Shown here piece after piece: positions 9,145 to 18,304 of a stretch of DNA of 64,000 bases. The stretch's first letter is position 1, and each line of letters starts with the position of its first letter. The stretch covers positions 1 through 64,000 of the forward strand of contig CAMIZL010000005.1 of NCBI GenBank assembly GCA_946403295.1, in the 5' to 3' direction. The notes beneath the pieces are model-generated. The model made no database searches, had not been told where the DNA came from, and saw only the letters and a program-made list of their open reading frames with translations. The DNA is from an uncultured Clostridia bacterium (GTDB lineage: Bacteria > Bacillota > Clostridia > Lachnospirales > Lachnospiraceae). The translations under genes and the position numbers were made by a program.

Positions 9145-9173
9145 ATCATAGCATAAATTTTCGAATTTGTAAA
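9145..9173 (-). promoter_or_regulatory. promoter for the minus-strand membrane protein
   Basis: On the minus strand TTTACA (9168-9173) and TATGAT (9145-9150) are separated by exactly 17 nt. It fires away from the kinase promoter at 9204-9231. Confidence 0.7.
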
Positions 9174-9178
9174 GTCCG

Positions 9179-9193
9179 GGCCGACCGTCGGCC
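9179..9193. promoter_or_regulatory. palindrome between divergent promoters
   Basis: GGCCGACCGTCGGCC is a perfect 7-bp inverted repeat around one central base, placed between the -35 regions of two divergent promoters. It could be an operator. The half CCGACCGTC recurs at about 9277, just before the kinase gene. Confidence 0.4.
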
Positions 9194-9203
9194 TGTGAAG
9201 GCT

Positions 9204-9231
9204 TGTAGATGAGCCTTATTTGTGGTATTAT
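9204..9231 (+). promoter_or_regulatory. promoter for the hybrid kinase gene
   Basis: TTGTAG (9204-9209) and TATTAT (9226-9231) are 16 nt apart, giving a leader of about 75 nt. Confidence 0.5.
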
Positions 9232-9314
9232 AAAGAGACGGGCATCCACTTGTCCCGTATTGATATCTGTATAAACCGACCGTCAAATTGCGTATTATAC
9301 ATTGGGGTAATTTA

Positions 9315-12188
9315 ATGGAAAATTTGCTTGAGAACATTCTCTTCGCGACAGCGCTTTGTGATCTGACGTTTGCCGTCAACATGATCATCGGAGAGAGACG
9401 TAAGATGCGAAGCAACAGGCTCTTTGCGGCATATGCCACGGCAGGTGCCATCTGGAGTTTTTGTTTCGGCGAACTCACAACACAGGACAGCGTCGAAACT
9501 GCGTACATATTCCGGTGCGTAGGCATGTTCGGAGTATTTGCCAGCCTTATTCTGCTGTCGATATTGATACTCAACTGGGTGGATCTGAAAATTTCAATCA
9601 AGCGCACGATCAAGATCTTTGCTCTCGGTTTTATTTTGATCTATCCCTTCAACATAAGACGTGAAAGCGTCGAATTCTTCAGGACATCGTGGGGTATGTC
9701 ATATACCTTTAAGTTTGACGCCCTGGGAATGATCTATGTTGGTTTCACGGTGATACTGTCGATGATCTATTTTGCGATGGTCATCAAACTTATTTCGAAA
9801 AAAAGTTCCGCAAAGAATAAATATATCGGAAAACGGGTCTTTATAGCCCTCGGCGGTCTTGTCCTCGGAAACATCTTCGATACCGTTCTGCCGAGCTTTG
9901 GCTACGTGGCGATCCCGCTGAGCACGTTCTTCCAGTTCGTATGTACGGTCTGCATGTATTCTCTTACGATGTCGGTTGCCGAATCCCAGCTTACGGAGGC
10001 AAATGCGGGAAGGTATATTTTTCACCTCGTAAGCACATCGATGCTCATATATGACAACAACAAAGTCCTTGTTCAGGCCAGTGAAGAGGCCGTCAGGTTC
10101 CTCGGACTTGAGGGAAAGAAGGGACAAACGCTTCCGCTCACGGAGCTTTTCAAGATAAAAGAAGACGAACTGCCGATGTGGGAGGCCGATCAGGCAAGCT
10201 TTGAAGCGCCTGCGAGAGGATCGGGGAAACACTGTCTTGTCACCATGCACGTGATGCGCGATGTTTTCGGTGAAAAGACAGGAAATCTTGTCAGCGTTTA
10301 TGACGCAACGGAGCGACATGAATTTACGGAAGAGCTTCAAAGAGAAAGAAAAAGGGCTGACGAAGCAAACAATGCCAAGTCCGAATTCCTTGCAAGGATG
10401 AGCCACGAGATCAGAACGCCCATCAACACCGTACTCGGCATGAACGAGATGATAAAAAGGGAGAGTCTCGACAGGCAGATCCTCCATTATTCAAGCAATA
10501 TAGAAGCAGCCGGAGAGACGTTGCTCTCCATTATCAACGATATCCTTGACGTATCGAAGGTTGAAGCAGGTCAGATGAAGATAGTTTGCGCCGAATATGA
10601 GACACGCACGATGTTCGAAAGCCTTATTGATATGTTTGCCCTTCGTGCGGCCGATAAGGGACTCGAATTTGAAACGGACATCGATCCGAAGATCCCCGCA
10701 CGCCTTTACGGAGATGAAGTAAGGGTCAACCAGATCCTTGTGAACCTTTTGAGCAATGCCGTCAAATATACGGAAAAAGGTAAAGTTCTGTTAAAAGCAA
10801 CGGGACGTGTTCACAGCAATAAATGTGAGCTCACGTTGTCCGTTGAAGACACGGGTATCGGCATAAGCGAAGAAGATCAGGAAAGGCTGTTTGATCCCTT
10901 CGCAAGATTTGACGAAGCCAGGAACCGTGGCATAGAGGGAACGGGTCTTGGGCTTTCGATCGTAAATTCCCTGTGCGGTTTGATGAACGCGCAGATCGAT
11001 CTGGAAAGTAAACTCGGCGAGGGCAGCACGTTTACGATCATCATCGATCAGGACATAATCGATCCGAAGGCCGTCGGAATCATAAGCGTAAGCGAAGGAA
11101 GAGACCGCCAGGTGGGCGACTATAAGCCTTCGTTCACGGCCGTGGATGCCAACATACTTGTTGTCGATGACAACAGGATGAACCTCGAAGTTATCAGAGG
11201 TCTTTTAAAACGTACAAAAGTTACCGTCGACACGGCGATCTCGGGCGAAGAATGTATCGATATGCTCCGCAGGAAGCACTACGATATCGTCTTCATCGAT
11301 CACATGATGCCCGTCATGGACGGGATCGAAACGCTTGCCCGGATCAGGGAACTTGCCCCGGGTGAGAATAAATCTGAAAACGCCAAGTATATCATGATGA
11401 CGGCCAATGCGCTCAAGGGCGCAAGGGAATTTTATGTCGCTCACGGATATGATGACTATCTTTCAAAGCCCGTCGAGGCTGTCAAGCTTGAGAGAATGGT
11501 TGCGTCTTATCTGCCCGAGCGCATGATCGATTCCGAGAACGATCCCGATATCACCGTTATCACGGATGAGGACGACAGGATCGAAAAGGTTGCCGCCATT
11601 CTTAAGGAATTCGGCGTAGATATGAGAAAAGGACTCGAATATACGGGGGACTACGACGGTTATGCCGACACGGCCCGTTCCTACATGGAAAGCTACGTCG
11701 ATGAAAAGAAGGATCTTGAGAAACTCCGTTCGCAGCGCGATATCGAGAATTACAGGATCCTGATCCACGGCATCAAATCAAATGCGAGAACACTCGGATA
11801 TGATGAACTCTTTGAATACGCATATTCGCAGGAAATGGCCTGCGCTAACGGTGTGTTTGACGGCGTGGCAAGTGACGGACCACGCCCGGAGGCATATCTC
11901 GATAACCTCGCCGGTGCGTTTACCGCAGCATTCGGCTATGACGAAAACGCCGATGGATCGCCTTCTTCGGGCACACTTCCGATCACTACCGACGAGATAT
12001 GGGAGATCAGGAACAGGCTTGTCGATCTTCTTGAAAACTTTGAGGAAACGCGCGCAAGAGAGCTTGCCGAGAAGCTTATGACGCATGATATCGGCGAAGA
12101 GAATATGCGTGCGGCAACCGATATAATCAAATTTCTTAAGCGTTATGATTACGACAATGCACTCGAATGTGCATGCAAGTTGAGGTAA
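9315..12188 (+). CDS. hybrid sensor histidine kinase (7TM-PAS-HK-REC-Hpt)
   Basis: The 957-residue protein begins with about seven hydrophobic segments (residues 1-225) of the 7TM sensor type, then a PAS-like region, a HisKA domain with phospho-acceptor His364 (MSHEIRTPIN), an HATPase domain with the DTGIGIS and GTGLGLS boxes, a receiver with Asp662 (FIDHMMPVMDG), and an Hpt domain with His818 (LIHGIKSNARTLG). A complete phosphorelay except for the final response regulator is thus on one chain. The last 75 residues are helical and acidic. ATG 9315 with GGGG 7 nt upstream is preferred to the TTG at 9288. hflX begins 2 nt after the stop. The stand-alone REC-Hpt protein at 29251-30306 is a possible partner, by inference only. 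Confidence 0.93.
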   Translation: MENLLENILFATALCDLTFAVNMIIGERRKMRSNRLFAAYATAGAIWSFCFGELTTQDSVETAYIFRCVGMFGVFASLILLSILILNWVDLKISIKRTIKIFALGFILIYPFNIRRESVEFFRTSWGMSYTFKFDALGMIYVGFTVILSMIYFAMVIKLISKKSSAKNKYIGKRVFIALGGLVLGNIFDTVLPSFGYVAIPLSTFFQFVCTVCMYSLTMSVAESQLTEANAGRYIFHLVSTSMLIYDNNKVLVQASEEAVRFLGLEGKKGQTLPLTELFKIKEDELPMWEADQASFEAPARGSGKHCLVTMHVMRDVFGEKTGNLVSVYDATERHEFTEELQRERKRADEANNAKSEFLARMSHEIRTPINTVLGMNEMIKRESLDRQILHYSSNIEAAGETLLSIINDILDVSKVEAGQMKIVCAEYETRTMFESLIDMFALRAADKGLEFETDIDPKIPARLYGDEVRVNQILVNLLSNAVKYTEKGKVLLKATGRVHSNKCELTLSVEDTGIGISEEDQERLFDPFARFDEARNRGIEGTGLGLSIVNSLCGLMNAQIDLESKLGEGSTFTIIIDQDIIDPKAVGIISVSEGRDRQVGDYKPSFTAVDANILVVDDNRMNLEVIRGLLKRTKVTVDTAISGEECIDMLRRKHYDIVFIDHMMPVMDGIETLARIRELAPGENKSENAKYIMMTANALKGAREFYVAHGYDDYLSKPVEAVKLERMVASYLPERMIDSENDPDITVITDEDDRIEKVAAILKEFGVDMRKGLEYTGDYDGYADTARSYMESYVDEKKDLEKLRSQRDIENYRILIHGIKSNARTLGYDELFEYAYSQEMACANGVFDGVASDGPRPEAYLDNLAGAFTAAFGYDENADGSPSSGTLPITTDEIWEIRNRLVDLLENFEETRARELAEKLMTHDIGEENMRAATDIIKFLKRYDYDNALECACKLR

Positions 12189-12190
12189 AT

Positions 12191-13441
12191 ATGATAAATA
12201 ACGATCAAAGCCCCGAGAAAGTGATACTTGTGTGCGTCGCTACCGAGGGGAGTGAGGATCCCGAAATACTTCTCGATGAGCTTGCCGAACTTGTTGAAAC
12301 CGCAGGCGGCACGGAAGTCGGCCGCGTGATCCAGAACAGGGAAAATGCTTCGCCCGCCACGTATGTCGGGAAAGGCAAGATCGAAGAGATCAGGGCGTTT
12401 GCGACGGAAGCCGGAGCGGCAGGGATCGTTTGTGACGACGAGCTTTCACCGTCACAGATGAGAAATCTTTCGGAAGCGCTCGAACCGCTCAGAGTACTCG
12501 ACAGAACGATGGTGATACTCGATATATTCGCGGATCATGCATCAAGCAGCGAAGGCAAGCTTGAAGTCGAGCTTGCGCAACTCAAGTACAGAGCGGCAAG
12601 GATCAGGGCTCTTGCGGGAAGCTATGACAGACAATACGGTCTCGGGATGAGAGGCCCGGGCGAGAAAAAGCTTGAGACCGACCGCAGACTCATAAGAGAG
12701 AGGATCGCGGTCCTTACGAACGAACTCAAAAACGTTTCAAAGACGCGTGAGATAACCAGAACATTAAGGAGCAGGAAGAGCTTGCCGCTTGTTTCGATCG
12801 TGGGTTATACGAATGCGGGGAAGTCGACGCTTCTCAATAAATTGACGGGTTCCGAGGTTCTTGAAGAGGATAAGCTTTTCGCTACGCTCGATACGACGGT
12901 CAGAAGTTATATCTCGGCGACGGGACAGGAGATCCTTTTCTCGGATACGGTAGGCTTCATCAGAAAACTACCGCATCATCTTGTGGAAGCATTTAAATCC
13001 ACACTTGACGAGGCGCGGTACGCCGATATCATACTGCAGGTTGCGGATGCATCCGACCCCGAGATAAGGGCAAAGATGAGAGTTGTACGCGACACGCTCA
13101 GACAGCTCGGCATCAGTGACAAACCGATCATAACCGTATTCAACAAGTGCGACAAATTGCATCTGGCCGACTTAAAAGACCCCGAGGCCGATGCGAGCAT
13201 TATGATCAGTGCCAAAACGGGCATGGGACTTGACCTTTTGACACAAAGTGTTGAAAAGATCATATCGGAGAGCAGACATTGCTTTAACGGTATCATTCCT
13301 TACACTCACGGTTCCCTTGTATCCGATATCAGGACGCGCGGGCAGCTCCTGTCCGAGGAATATGTGGCTGAAGGCATAAAGATCAGCGCTTATGTTCCCC
13401 CCGAGCTTGCCGGAAAACTAAAGGAGTTTGAAGACAGATGA
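12191..13441 (+). CDS. hflX: GTPase HflX
   Basis: This 416-residue ribosome-associated GTPase splits stalled or stressed 70S ribosomes in studied species. The N-terminal HflX domain has the glycine-rich YVGKGKIEEI element and a conserved coiled region (LGMRGPGEKKLE). The G domain shows G1 GYTNAGKST, the effector segment FATLDTTVR, G3 DTVGFI and G4 NKCD. ATG 12191 is chosen over the in-frame ATG at 12167 because the GAGGT at 12180-12185 inside the end of the kinase gene fits it and the first eight codons would overlap the kinase. It lies 2 nt after the kinase stop, so the two are likely one transcript. Confidence 0.95.
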   Translation: MINNDQSPEKVILVCVATEGSEDPEILLDELAELVETAGGTEVGRVIQNRENASPATYVGKGKIEEIRAFATEAGAAGIVCDDELSPSQMRNLSEALEPLRVLDRTMVILDIFADHASSSEGKLEVELAQLKYRAARIRALAGSYDRQYGLGMRGPGEKKLETDRRLIRERIAVLTNELKNVSKTREITRTLRSRKSLPLVSIVGYTNAGKSTLLNKLTGSEVLEEDKLFATLDTTVRSYISATGQEILFSDTVGFIRKLPHHLVEAFKSTLDEARYADIILQVADASDPEIRAKMRVVRDTLRQLGISDKPIITVFNKCDKLHLADLKDPEADASIMISAKTGMGLDLLTQSVEKIISESRHCFNGIIPYTHGSLVSDIRTRGQLLSEEYVAEGIKISAYVPPELAGKLKEFEDR

Positions 13442-13602
13442 CTCCCGGACAACCCGCAGGTCAATATATGAGGATAAAACGAGCAAGGATTATATAGCCA
13501 ATTCGTATTGAAACTGAGTATAAAAGTAGATAGGCTGTAAAAAAACAAAGCAGTTGTCATAAACATTAGAAAGAATCTTTGATTATCATAAGGAGAGAGC
13601 AT

Positions 13603-15984
13603 ATGAGATACGGATACTTTGACGCAGACCGCAGAGAATATGTTATTACAAGGCCCGATACTCCCACAGCTTGGGCAAATTATCTCGGATCGCCCGAATA
13701 CGGCGCGATCATTTCGGGAAATGCCGGCGGCTACAGTTTTGAAAAGTCGGGCGCGAACGGAAGGATCATCAGATACAGATTTAACGGTGTTCCGCTCGAT
13801 CAGCCCGGAAGATATATTTACATCAGAGACAATGCCGACGGTGATTACTGGTCGGCGTCATGGGCACCTGTCTGCAAGCCTCTCGATGACTATAAGAGCG
13901 AGTGCCGTCACGGAACGGGATATACGCTTATAACCGGAACATATCGTGACATTGAGGCCGAGACGCTTTATTACGTTCCGAAGGACGCAACTTACGAGGT
14001 TTGGAGATGCAAAGTCACAAACCGCGGAACAAGCGAGAGAAATCTTTCTGTGACCGGATACTGCGAATTCGTAAACGAAAACAATTATGAGCAGGACCAG
14101 GTAAACCTTCAGTACACCTTGTTCATTACACATACATATTTCAAGGGAAGATATATCCTTCAAAAGCAGAACGAGAATTTCCACAATCCGAGACTCGAGA
14201 GATTCCTCGGACTTGCGGGTGCGCGCGTGGACCGCTATTGCGGTGACCGCGACAGATTCGTCGGACCCTACAATACATATAAGGATCCCGTCGGAGCGGC
14301 TCATCCCCTTGAGTGTAACCTTAACTATAACGGCAATTCCTGCGGTGCGCTCGAATCCGAGATCACACTCGTGCCGGGCGAGACGAAGGAATTCATATAC
14401 GTGCTCGGCCAGAAACCCGCTGCGGAAGCGGAGGAGATCCTCGACAAGTACGAAAATTCGGATATTGTTGATGCAGAGCTTAAAGAACTTAAGGATTACT
14501 GGCACGGAAAGCTTGATAATCTGAAGGTTGACACGCCTGACGAGAATTTCAACAATATGGTAAATATGTGGAATGCATATAACTGCTTTATCACATTTAC
14601 ATGGTCGCGTGCGGCTTCCTTCCAGTATTGCGGTCTGAGAAACGGTTTCGGTTACCGTGATACCGTTCAGGATATCCAGGGTATCATCCACCTCGCTCCC
14701 GAAATGGCCAAGGAACAGATCAGGTTCATGCTTTCGGCTCAGGTTACGAACGGCGCGGGACTTCCACTCGTGAAATATACGCACAAGCCCGGTCAGGAAA
14801 ATACCCCCGACGATCCCGAGTATGTTAAGGAAACCGGACATCCGAGCTACCGTGCCGACGATGCGCTCTGGCTCTTCCCCACGGTTGACAAATATATCTG
14901 CGAGAGCGGTGACCTTGCATTCCTTGATGAGGAGATCTTCTTCGCAAACAACGGCGAGAAGGGCAGCGTTTATGAACACTTAAAGCGTGCGATCGATTTT
15001 TCGATGAACAATGTCGGAAAGCACGGAATGCCTGCGGGACTTCATGCCGATTGGAACGATTGCGTAAGACTCGGAAAGCTCGGAGAATCGACGTTCGTCG
15101 CATTCCAGCTTGTATATGCGGTAAAGGTTCTTAAGAAATATGCGGTCATCAAAGGCGACAAGGCCTATGAGGCAGAGCTTGACGGCATCCTCGAAAAACT
15201 CACCGCGATCATCAACGAGTGCTGGGATGAGGACAGATGGATCAGAGGCTACAAAGAAGACGGAACCGTCATCGGAAAGCGCACCGATCCCGAGGCTTCG
15301 ATGTGGCTCAATCCACAGTCGTGGTCGGTTATCGCCGGATTCGGAAGCGACGAGCAGAAGCAAAAGGCCATGGACAGCGTTGAGAGAGAACTTAACACTC
15401 CCTACGGCGCTATGGTCATGTATCCGCCTTATGAGGATCATGCATTCGAAGGCGCGCTCATGAGATGTTTCAACCGCTGCGTTAAGGAGAATGCCGGAAT
15501 ATTCTCACAGCCCCAGGGATGGCTCATCCTTGCGGAATCAAAGCTCGGTCACGGCAACCGCGCATTTATGTACTGGAAAGAAGCATCGCCTGCCACATAT
15601 AACGAAAGGGCAGAACAAAGATCGCTCGAACCCTATGTTTTCGGACAATTTGTCGAAGGCAAGGAGAGTCCTTTCGCGGGACGCGCACATGTTCACTGGC
15701 TTACAGGTACCGCGTCGACTGTTATGGTCGGAACGGTTGAGGGTATCCTCGGAATCAATCCCGAGGCCGACGGTATTGTCATCAATCCTTCGATCCCTTC
15801 GGACTGGAAGAGCTTCAAGATCACAAAGAACTTCCGCGGCAAGACCCTTGATATCAAGGTCGAGAACCCGAACGGCTCGGAACACGGTGTTAAAAAGGTC
15901 GTTGTTGACGGCAAAGCTATCGACGGCATCCTTATTCCCGAGAAGATTCTCAGGGATAAAAGCGAGATAATCATAGAAATGTGA
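13603..15984 (+). CDS. GH94 phosphorylase (cellobiose/chitobiose type)
   Basis: This 793-residue protein starts with MRYGYFDADRREYVITRPDT, the signature shared by cellobiose and N,N'-diacetylchitobiose phosphorylases of family GH94. These cleave a beta-1,4 disaccharide with phosphate to give an alpha-sugar-1-phosphate, saving ATP. An N-terminal beta-sandwich is followed by an (alpha/alpha)6 barrel with GLRNGFGYRDTVQDIQG and ADWNDC (residues 482-487), where the family's catalytic Asp lies, and by late motifs MYPPY and RAHVHWLTGTAS. There is no signal peptide, so it works in the cytoplasm on an imported sugar. Specificity cannot be fixed by eye; the length fits both subgroups. ATG 13603 has AGGAGAGAG just upstream and replaces the track start at 13579. 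No sugar transporter is adjacent. Confidence 0.9.
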   Translation: MRYGYFDADRREYVITRPDTPTAWANYLGSPEYGAIISGNAGGYSFEKSGANGRIIRYRFNGVPLDQPGRYIYIRDNADGDYWSASWAPVCKPLDDYKSECRHGTGYTLITGTYRDIEAETLYYVPKDATYEVWRCKVTNRGTSERNLSVTGYCEFVNENNYEQDQVNLQYTLFITHTYFKGRYILQKQNENFHNPRLERFLGLAGARVDRYCGDRDRFVGPYNTYKDPVGAAHPLECNLNYNGNSCGALESEITLVPGETKEFIYVLGQKPAAEAEEILDKYENSDIVDAELKELKDYWHGKLDNLKVDTPDENFNNMVNMWNAYNCFITFTWSRAASFQYCGLRNGFGYRDTVQDIQGIIHLAPEMAKEQIRFMLSAQVTNGAGLPLVKYTHKPGQENTPDDPEYVKETGHPSYRADDALWLFPTVDKYICESGDLAFLDEEIFFANNGEKGSVYEHLKRAIDFSMNNVGKHGMPAGLHADWNDCVRLGKLGESTFVAFQLVYAVKVLKKYAVIKGDKAYEAELDGILEKLTAIINECWDEDRWIRGYKEDGTVIGKRTDPEASMWLNPQSWSVIAGFGSDEQKQKAMDSVERELNTPYGAMVMYPPYEDHAFEGALMRCFNRCVKENAGIFSQPQGWLILAESKLGHGNRAFMYWKEASPATYNERAEQRSLEPYVFGQFVEGKESPFAGRAHVHWLTGTASTVMVGTVEGILGINPEADGIVINPSIPSDWKSFKITKNFRGKTLDIKVENPNGSEHGVKKVVVDGKAIDGILIPEKILRDKSEIIIEM

Positions 15985-15999
15985 CTTTACTTTATCCTG

Positions 16000-16027
16000 T
16001 TGACTTAATAACGGGATAAAATAAAAT
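16000..16027 (+). promoter_or_regulatory. promoter for the CotH-type gene
   Basis: TTGACT (16000-16005) and TAAAAT (16022-16027) are 16 nt apart. The -35 box lies inside an 11-bp inverted repeat (TTTATCCTGTT...AACGGGATAAA, 15991-16020) which may also mark the end of the GH94 transcript or act as an operator. Confidence 0.6.
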
Positions 16028-16034
16028 AGGATAT

Positions 16035-16181
16035 GATGCGGGTGAACCGCATCTAAAGAAAAAACTGATACTTCGTTGAAGTGTTTGGCAAGGAAACAGA
16101 TGCAGGTGAAACCTGCATCTAAAGAAACCCTGATACTTCGTTGAAGTGTTTGGCAAGGAAACAGATGCGGTAAACCGCATC
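16035..16181 (+). repeat. three hairpin repeats in the leader of the CotH-type gene
   Basis: Three copies of a 64-65-bp unit each begin with a stable hairpin (GATGCGG/CCGCATC at 16035-16053, GATGCAGGT/ACCTGCATC at 16099-16119, GATGCGGT/ACCGCATC at 16164-16181). Between them lies a nearly identical spacer with a smaller hairpin (ACTTC-GTT-GAAGT). The stem bases differ among copies but pairing is kept. The last hairpin ends 3 nt before the AGAGGAG ribosome binding site. Confidence 0.85.
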
Positions 16182-16202
16182 TAAAGAGGAGATTGTATTG
16201 AT

Positions 16203-18047
16203 ATGAGAACGTTAAAAAGAACCATGAGGTTCATCTGTCTGATGATACTCGCATGTGCTGTAGCGGTTACGGCTTGTGCGTGTGGATCGGGAGACGGTGG
16301 TGCAACGGAGACGGATCCGACACCGGCAGTGGGAGTTGACAATAGCAAAGGAGCGGACGATCAGGGTGACAACGAAACCCCTGAGATAACCGAAACACCT
16401 GATATAGCAGAGCCCACGCAGGAACCCGAAAAGCCTGATGCTCACAAAACAGACCTTAAGAGCGCAGCACCCGGAGAAGTAATTCTTGGGTTCTTTGAAG
16501 ACGGAACATATGCGTACAGCGACACACAGGCATTTTTTGACGCTACTCTGACCGTGAAGATCGATGCGCCCGCCGGCGCCAAGGTTTACTATACACTTGA
16601 TTGCAAAGAGCCGACCGAAGATTCGCAGCTTTATTCCGAACCTATCGTGCTTGAACCCGTTGAGGGAACCCTTCCCGACGCCTATGTTTTGCGTGCGAAG
16701 GCACTACTTCCTTCGGGCACATGGTCGACAACTGCGGCCAAGACATATTTCGTTGCCGAAAACGTAAAGGAAAGATATACAACTCTTGTCTTCTCCGTTA
16801 CAGGCGATCCCGACGATCTTACCAACAAACCGAACGGAATCTTCTACGGCAGGAATTACAAAAAGCGCGGAAGAGAGAGCGAACGCGTTGCCTATATCGA
16901 GGCATACGGTCCGGACGGATTCCCTGAATTCAGCCAATTCGGCGGAGTCAGGATCTACGGCGGATATTCAAGACAGAATTCCATCAAATCGATGAAGCTT
17001 TTTGCCCGCAAGGAATACGACCCCGAGCGCGGAACATTTAAGTTCAACAACTTTGGTACCGAGCGCGAGGACGGCAGCGGCAAGGTAGTCAACAAATATG
17101 ACAAGCTTGTACTTCGTGATGCAGGAAACGATTATCAGTTCTGTTTCCTTCGCGACGAGCTCAGTCAAACACTTGTCAAGAAGGCCGGATTTGATTTCTA
17201 TGAGGGCGTTCTTCCCGCAACAACTTATCTTAACGGAAAGTATTACGGACTCCTCTGGCTACATGAGAGTTATTGCGACACCTATTTCAAAGAGCGCTTC
17301 GGCAAAGATGCTCCCGGTGAATTTGTCGTTCTCGAGGGAAGTGACCAGAAGAAGAAGGATGACGATGATGACGAACTCACGCAAAAATGTGTTGAAGAAT
17401 TCAACAGGGAATATAACAAATTCATCAACATGGATCTGACGAACGATGCAAACTACAAGGCCCTCAACGAATTCCTCGTTGTTGAGGATTACCTCGACTT
17501 CTTTGCATGGAACATTTCGCTCAACAACTGGGATTGGCCCAATAACAATTACAAGGTGATGCGTTACGTACCCGCTGAAGGAGACACGTACAAAGACGGA
17601 GTATTTGACGGACGTTACCGTTTCCTCCCTCACGACATGGATTATTCATACGGACTCTACGGACAGGATACTACCCAGCCCTATTACGATACCCTTCGTA
17701 TCGTTATGAATCCCCGTGACACACGTTATGCTCCGCTCTTTACCAAACTTATGGAGCGTGACGATTGCAAGGAATACTTCAAGAACAAGACAATAGAGTT
17801 CTTTAACGGTCCTCTTTCGGAACAGAGCATCATCGATACTTACAACATGCTCAACGAGTCTCGTTCGACCGAGCTCCTCGGATACTACTACGAGCACATG
17901 GACCAGCTTCGTAAAAAGGGAGATTTCACCCTTTGGTGCAGTCCTCAATCGTATTACGATTCGGAAGCTGATATCTTGAGATTTGCTAAAAACCGCGCCG
18001 AATACGCGTTAAAGTACATCGAAAGAGATCTGTACGGAGCGCAGTGA
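16203..18047 (+). CDS. CotH-family lipoprotein with chitobiase-like domain
   Basis: The 614-residue product has a lipoprotein signal peptide ending at VTAC, an acidic Thr/Pro/Glu linker (about residues 30-90) and a beta-sandwich of chitobiase C-terminal type (YYTLDCKEPTEDSQLYSEPI). It ends with a CotH domain of about 400 residues with typical elements (GGVRIYGGYSRQ, LRDAGNDY, NNNYKVMRYV, RYRFLPHDMDYSYG). CotH proteins are atypical kinases first described in spore coats; in anaerobic fibre degraders they also occur on the cell surface, sometimes next to carbohydrate-active modules. Here the protein should be tethered outside the membrane. The run KKKDDDDDEL is an odd charge patch. The gene has its own promoter, a repeat-built leader and a repeat-filled downstream region. 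Substrate unknown. Confidence 0.88.
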   Translation: MRTLKRTMRFICLMILACAVAVTACACGSGDGGATETDPTPAVGVDNSKGADDQGDNETPEITETPDIAEPTQEPEKPDAHKTDLKSAAPGEVILGFFEDGTYAYSDTQAFFDATLTVKIDAPAGAKVYYTLDCKEPTEDSQLYSEPIVLEPVEGTLPDAYVLRAKALLPSGTWSTTAAKTYFVAENVKERYTTLVFSVTGDPDDLTNKPNGIFYGRNYKKRGRESERVAYIEAYGPDGFPEFSQFGGVRIYGGYSRQNSIKSMKLFARKEYDPERGTFKFNNFGTEREDGSGKVVNKYDKLVLRDAGNDYQFCFLRDELSQTLVKKAGFDFYEGVLPATTYLNGKYYGLLWLHESYCDTYFKERFGKDAPGEFVVLEGSDQKKKDDDDDELTQKCVEEFNREYNKFINMDLTNDANYKALNEFLVVEDYLDFFAWNISLNNWDWPNNNYKVMRYVPAEGDTYKDGVFDGRYRFLPHDMDYSYGLYGQDTTQPYYDTLRIVMNPRDTRYAPLFTKLMERDDCKEYFKNKTIEFFNGPLSEQSIIDTYNMLNESRSTELLGYYYEHMDQLRKKGDFTLWCSPQSYYDSEADILRFAKNRAEYALKYIERDLYGAQ

Positions 18048-18050
18048 TTT

Positions 18051-18086
18051 CGTCCCCTTCACGGGGGTGAGACTCCTTCCGGGACG
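18051..18086 (+). terminator. hairpin just after the CotH-type gene
   Basis: CGTCCC (18051-18056) pairs with GGGACG (18081-18086) around an inner CCC/GGG hairpin, starting 3 nt after the stop codon. There is no T-run, so it is either a weak terminator or a protective 3' structure. Confidence 0.4.
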
Positions 18087-18239
18087 GATGCAAAGAGTTA
18101 CGGCTCTTGCGATTACTTATAAGATGGATGCAAAAAGTTACGGCTCTTGCTAATCCTTATAAGACAGATGTAAAAAAGATACGGCTCTTGCTAATCCTTA
18201 CAAGACAGATGTAAAAAAGTTACGGCTCTTGCTGCCTGG
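18086..18239. repeat. 40-bp tandem repeat, four copies, intergenic
   Basis: Units start at 18086, 18126, 18166 and 18207 (40-41 bp each, the last shortened). Each has GATG(C/T)AAAAAGTTACGGCTCTTGC followed by an AT-rich spacer. A small AAGAG-TTACGG-CTCTT hairpin is best in copy 1. This and the next repeat fill the 540-bp gap between the CotH gene and mraY, which shows no credible gene. Confidence 0.9.
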
Positions 18240-18304
18240 CATATTTCTTCGCAAACACGACCTCGATAATTCGCTCGGTCTATCGTTTGCCAAAGAAACA
18301 CGCC

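Noticed and set aside
13858-14979. 373-codon minus-strand ORF inside the GH94 gene
   Set aside because: Antisense shadow of a strongly coding gene with full GH94 motifs; no ribosome binding site or motifs of its own.
16035-16181. Possible CRISPR or integron attC-like array
   Set aside because: The spacers between hairpins are identical, not unique, and there is no integrase or cas gene.
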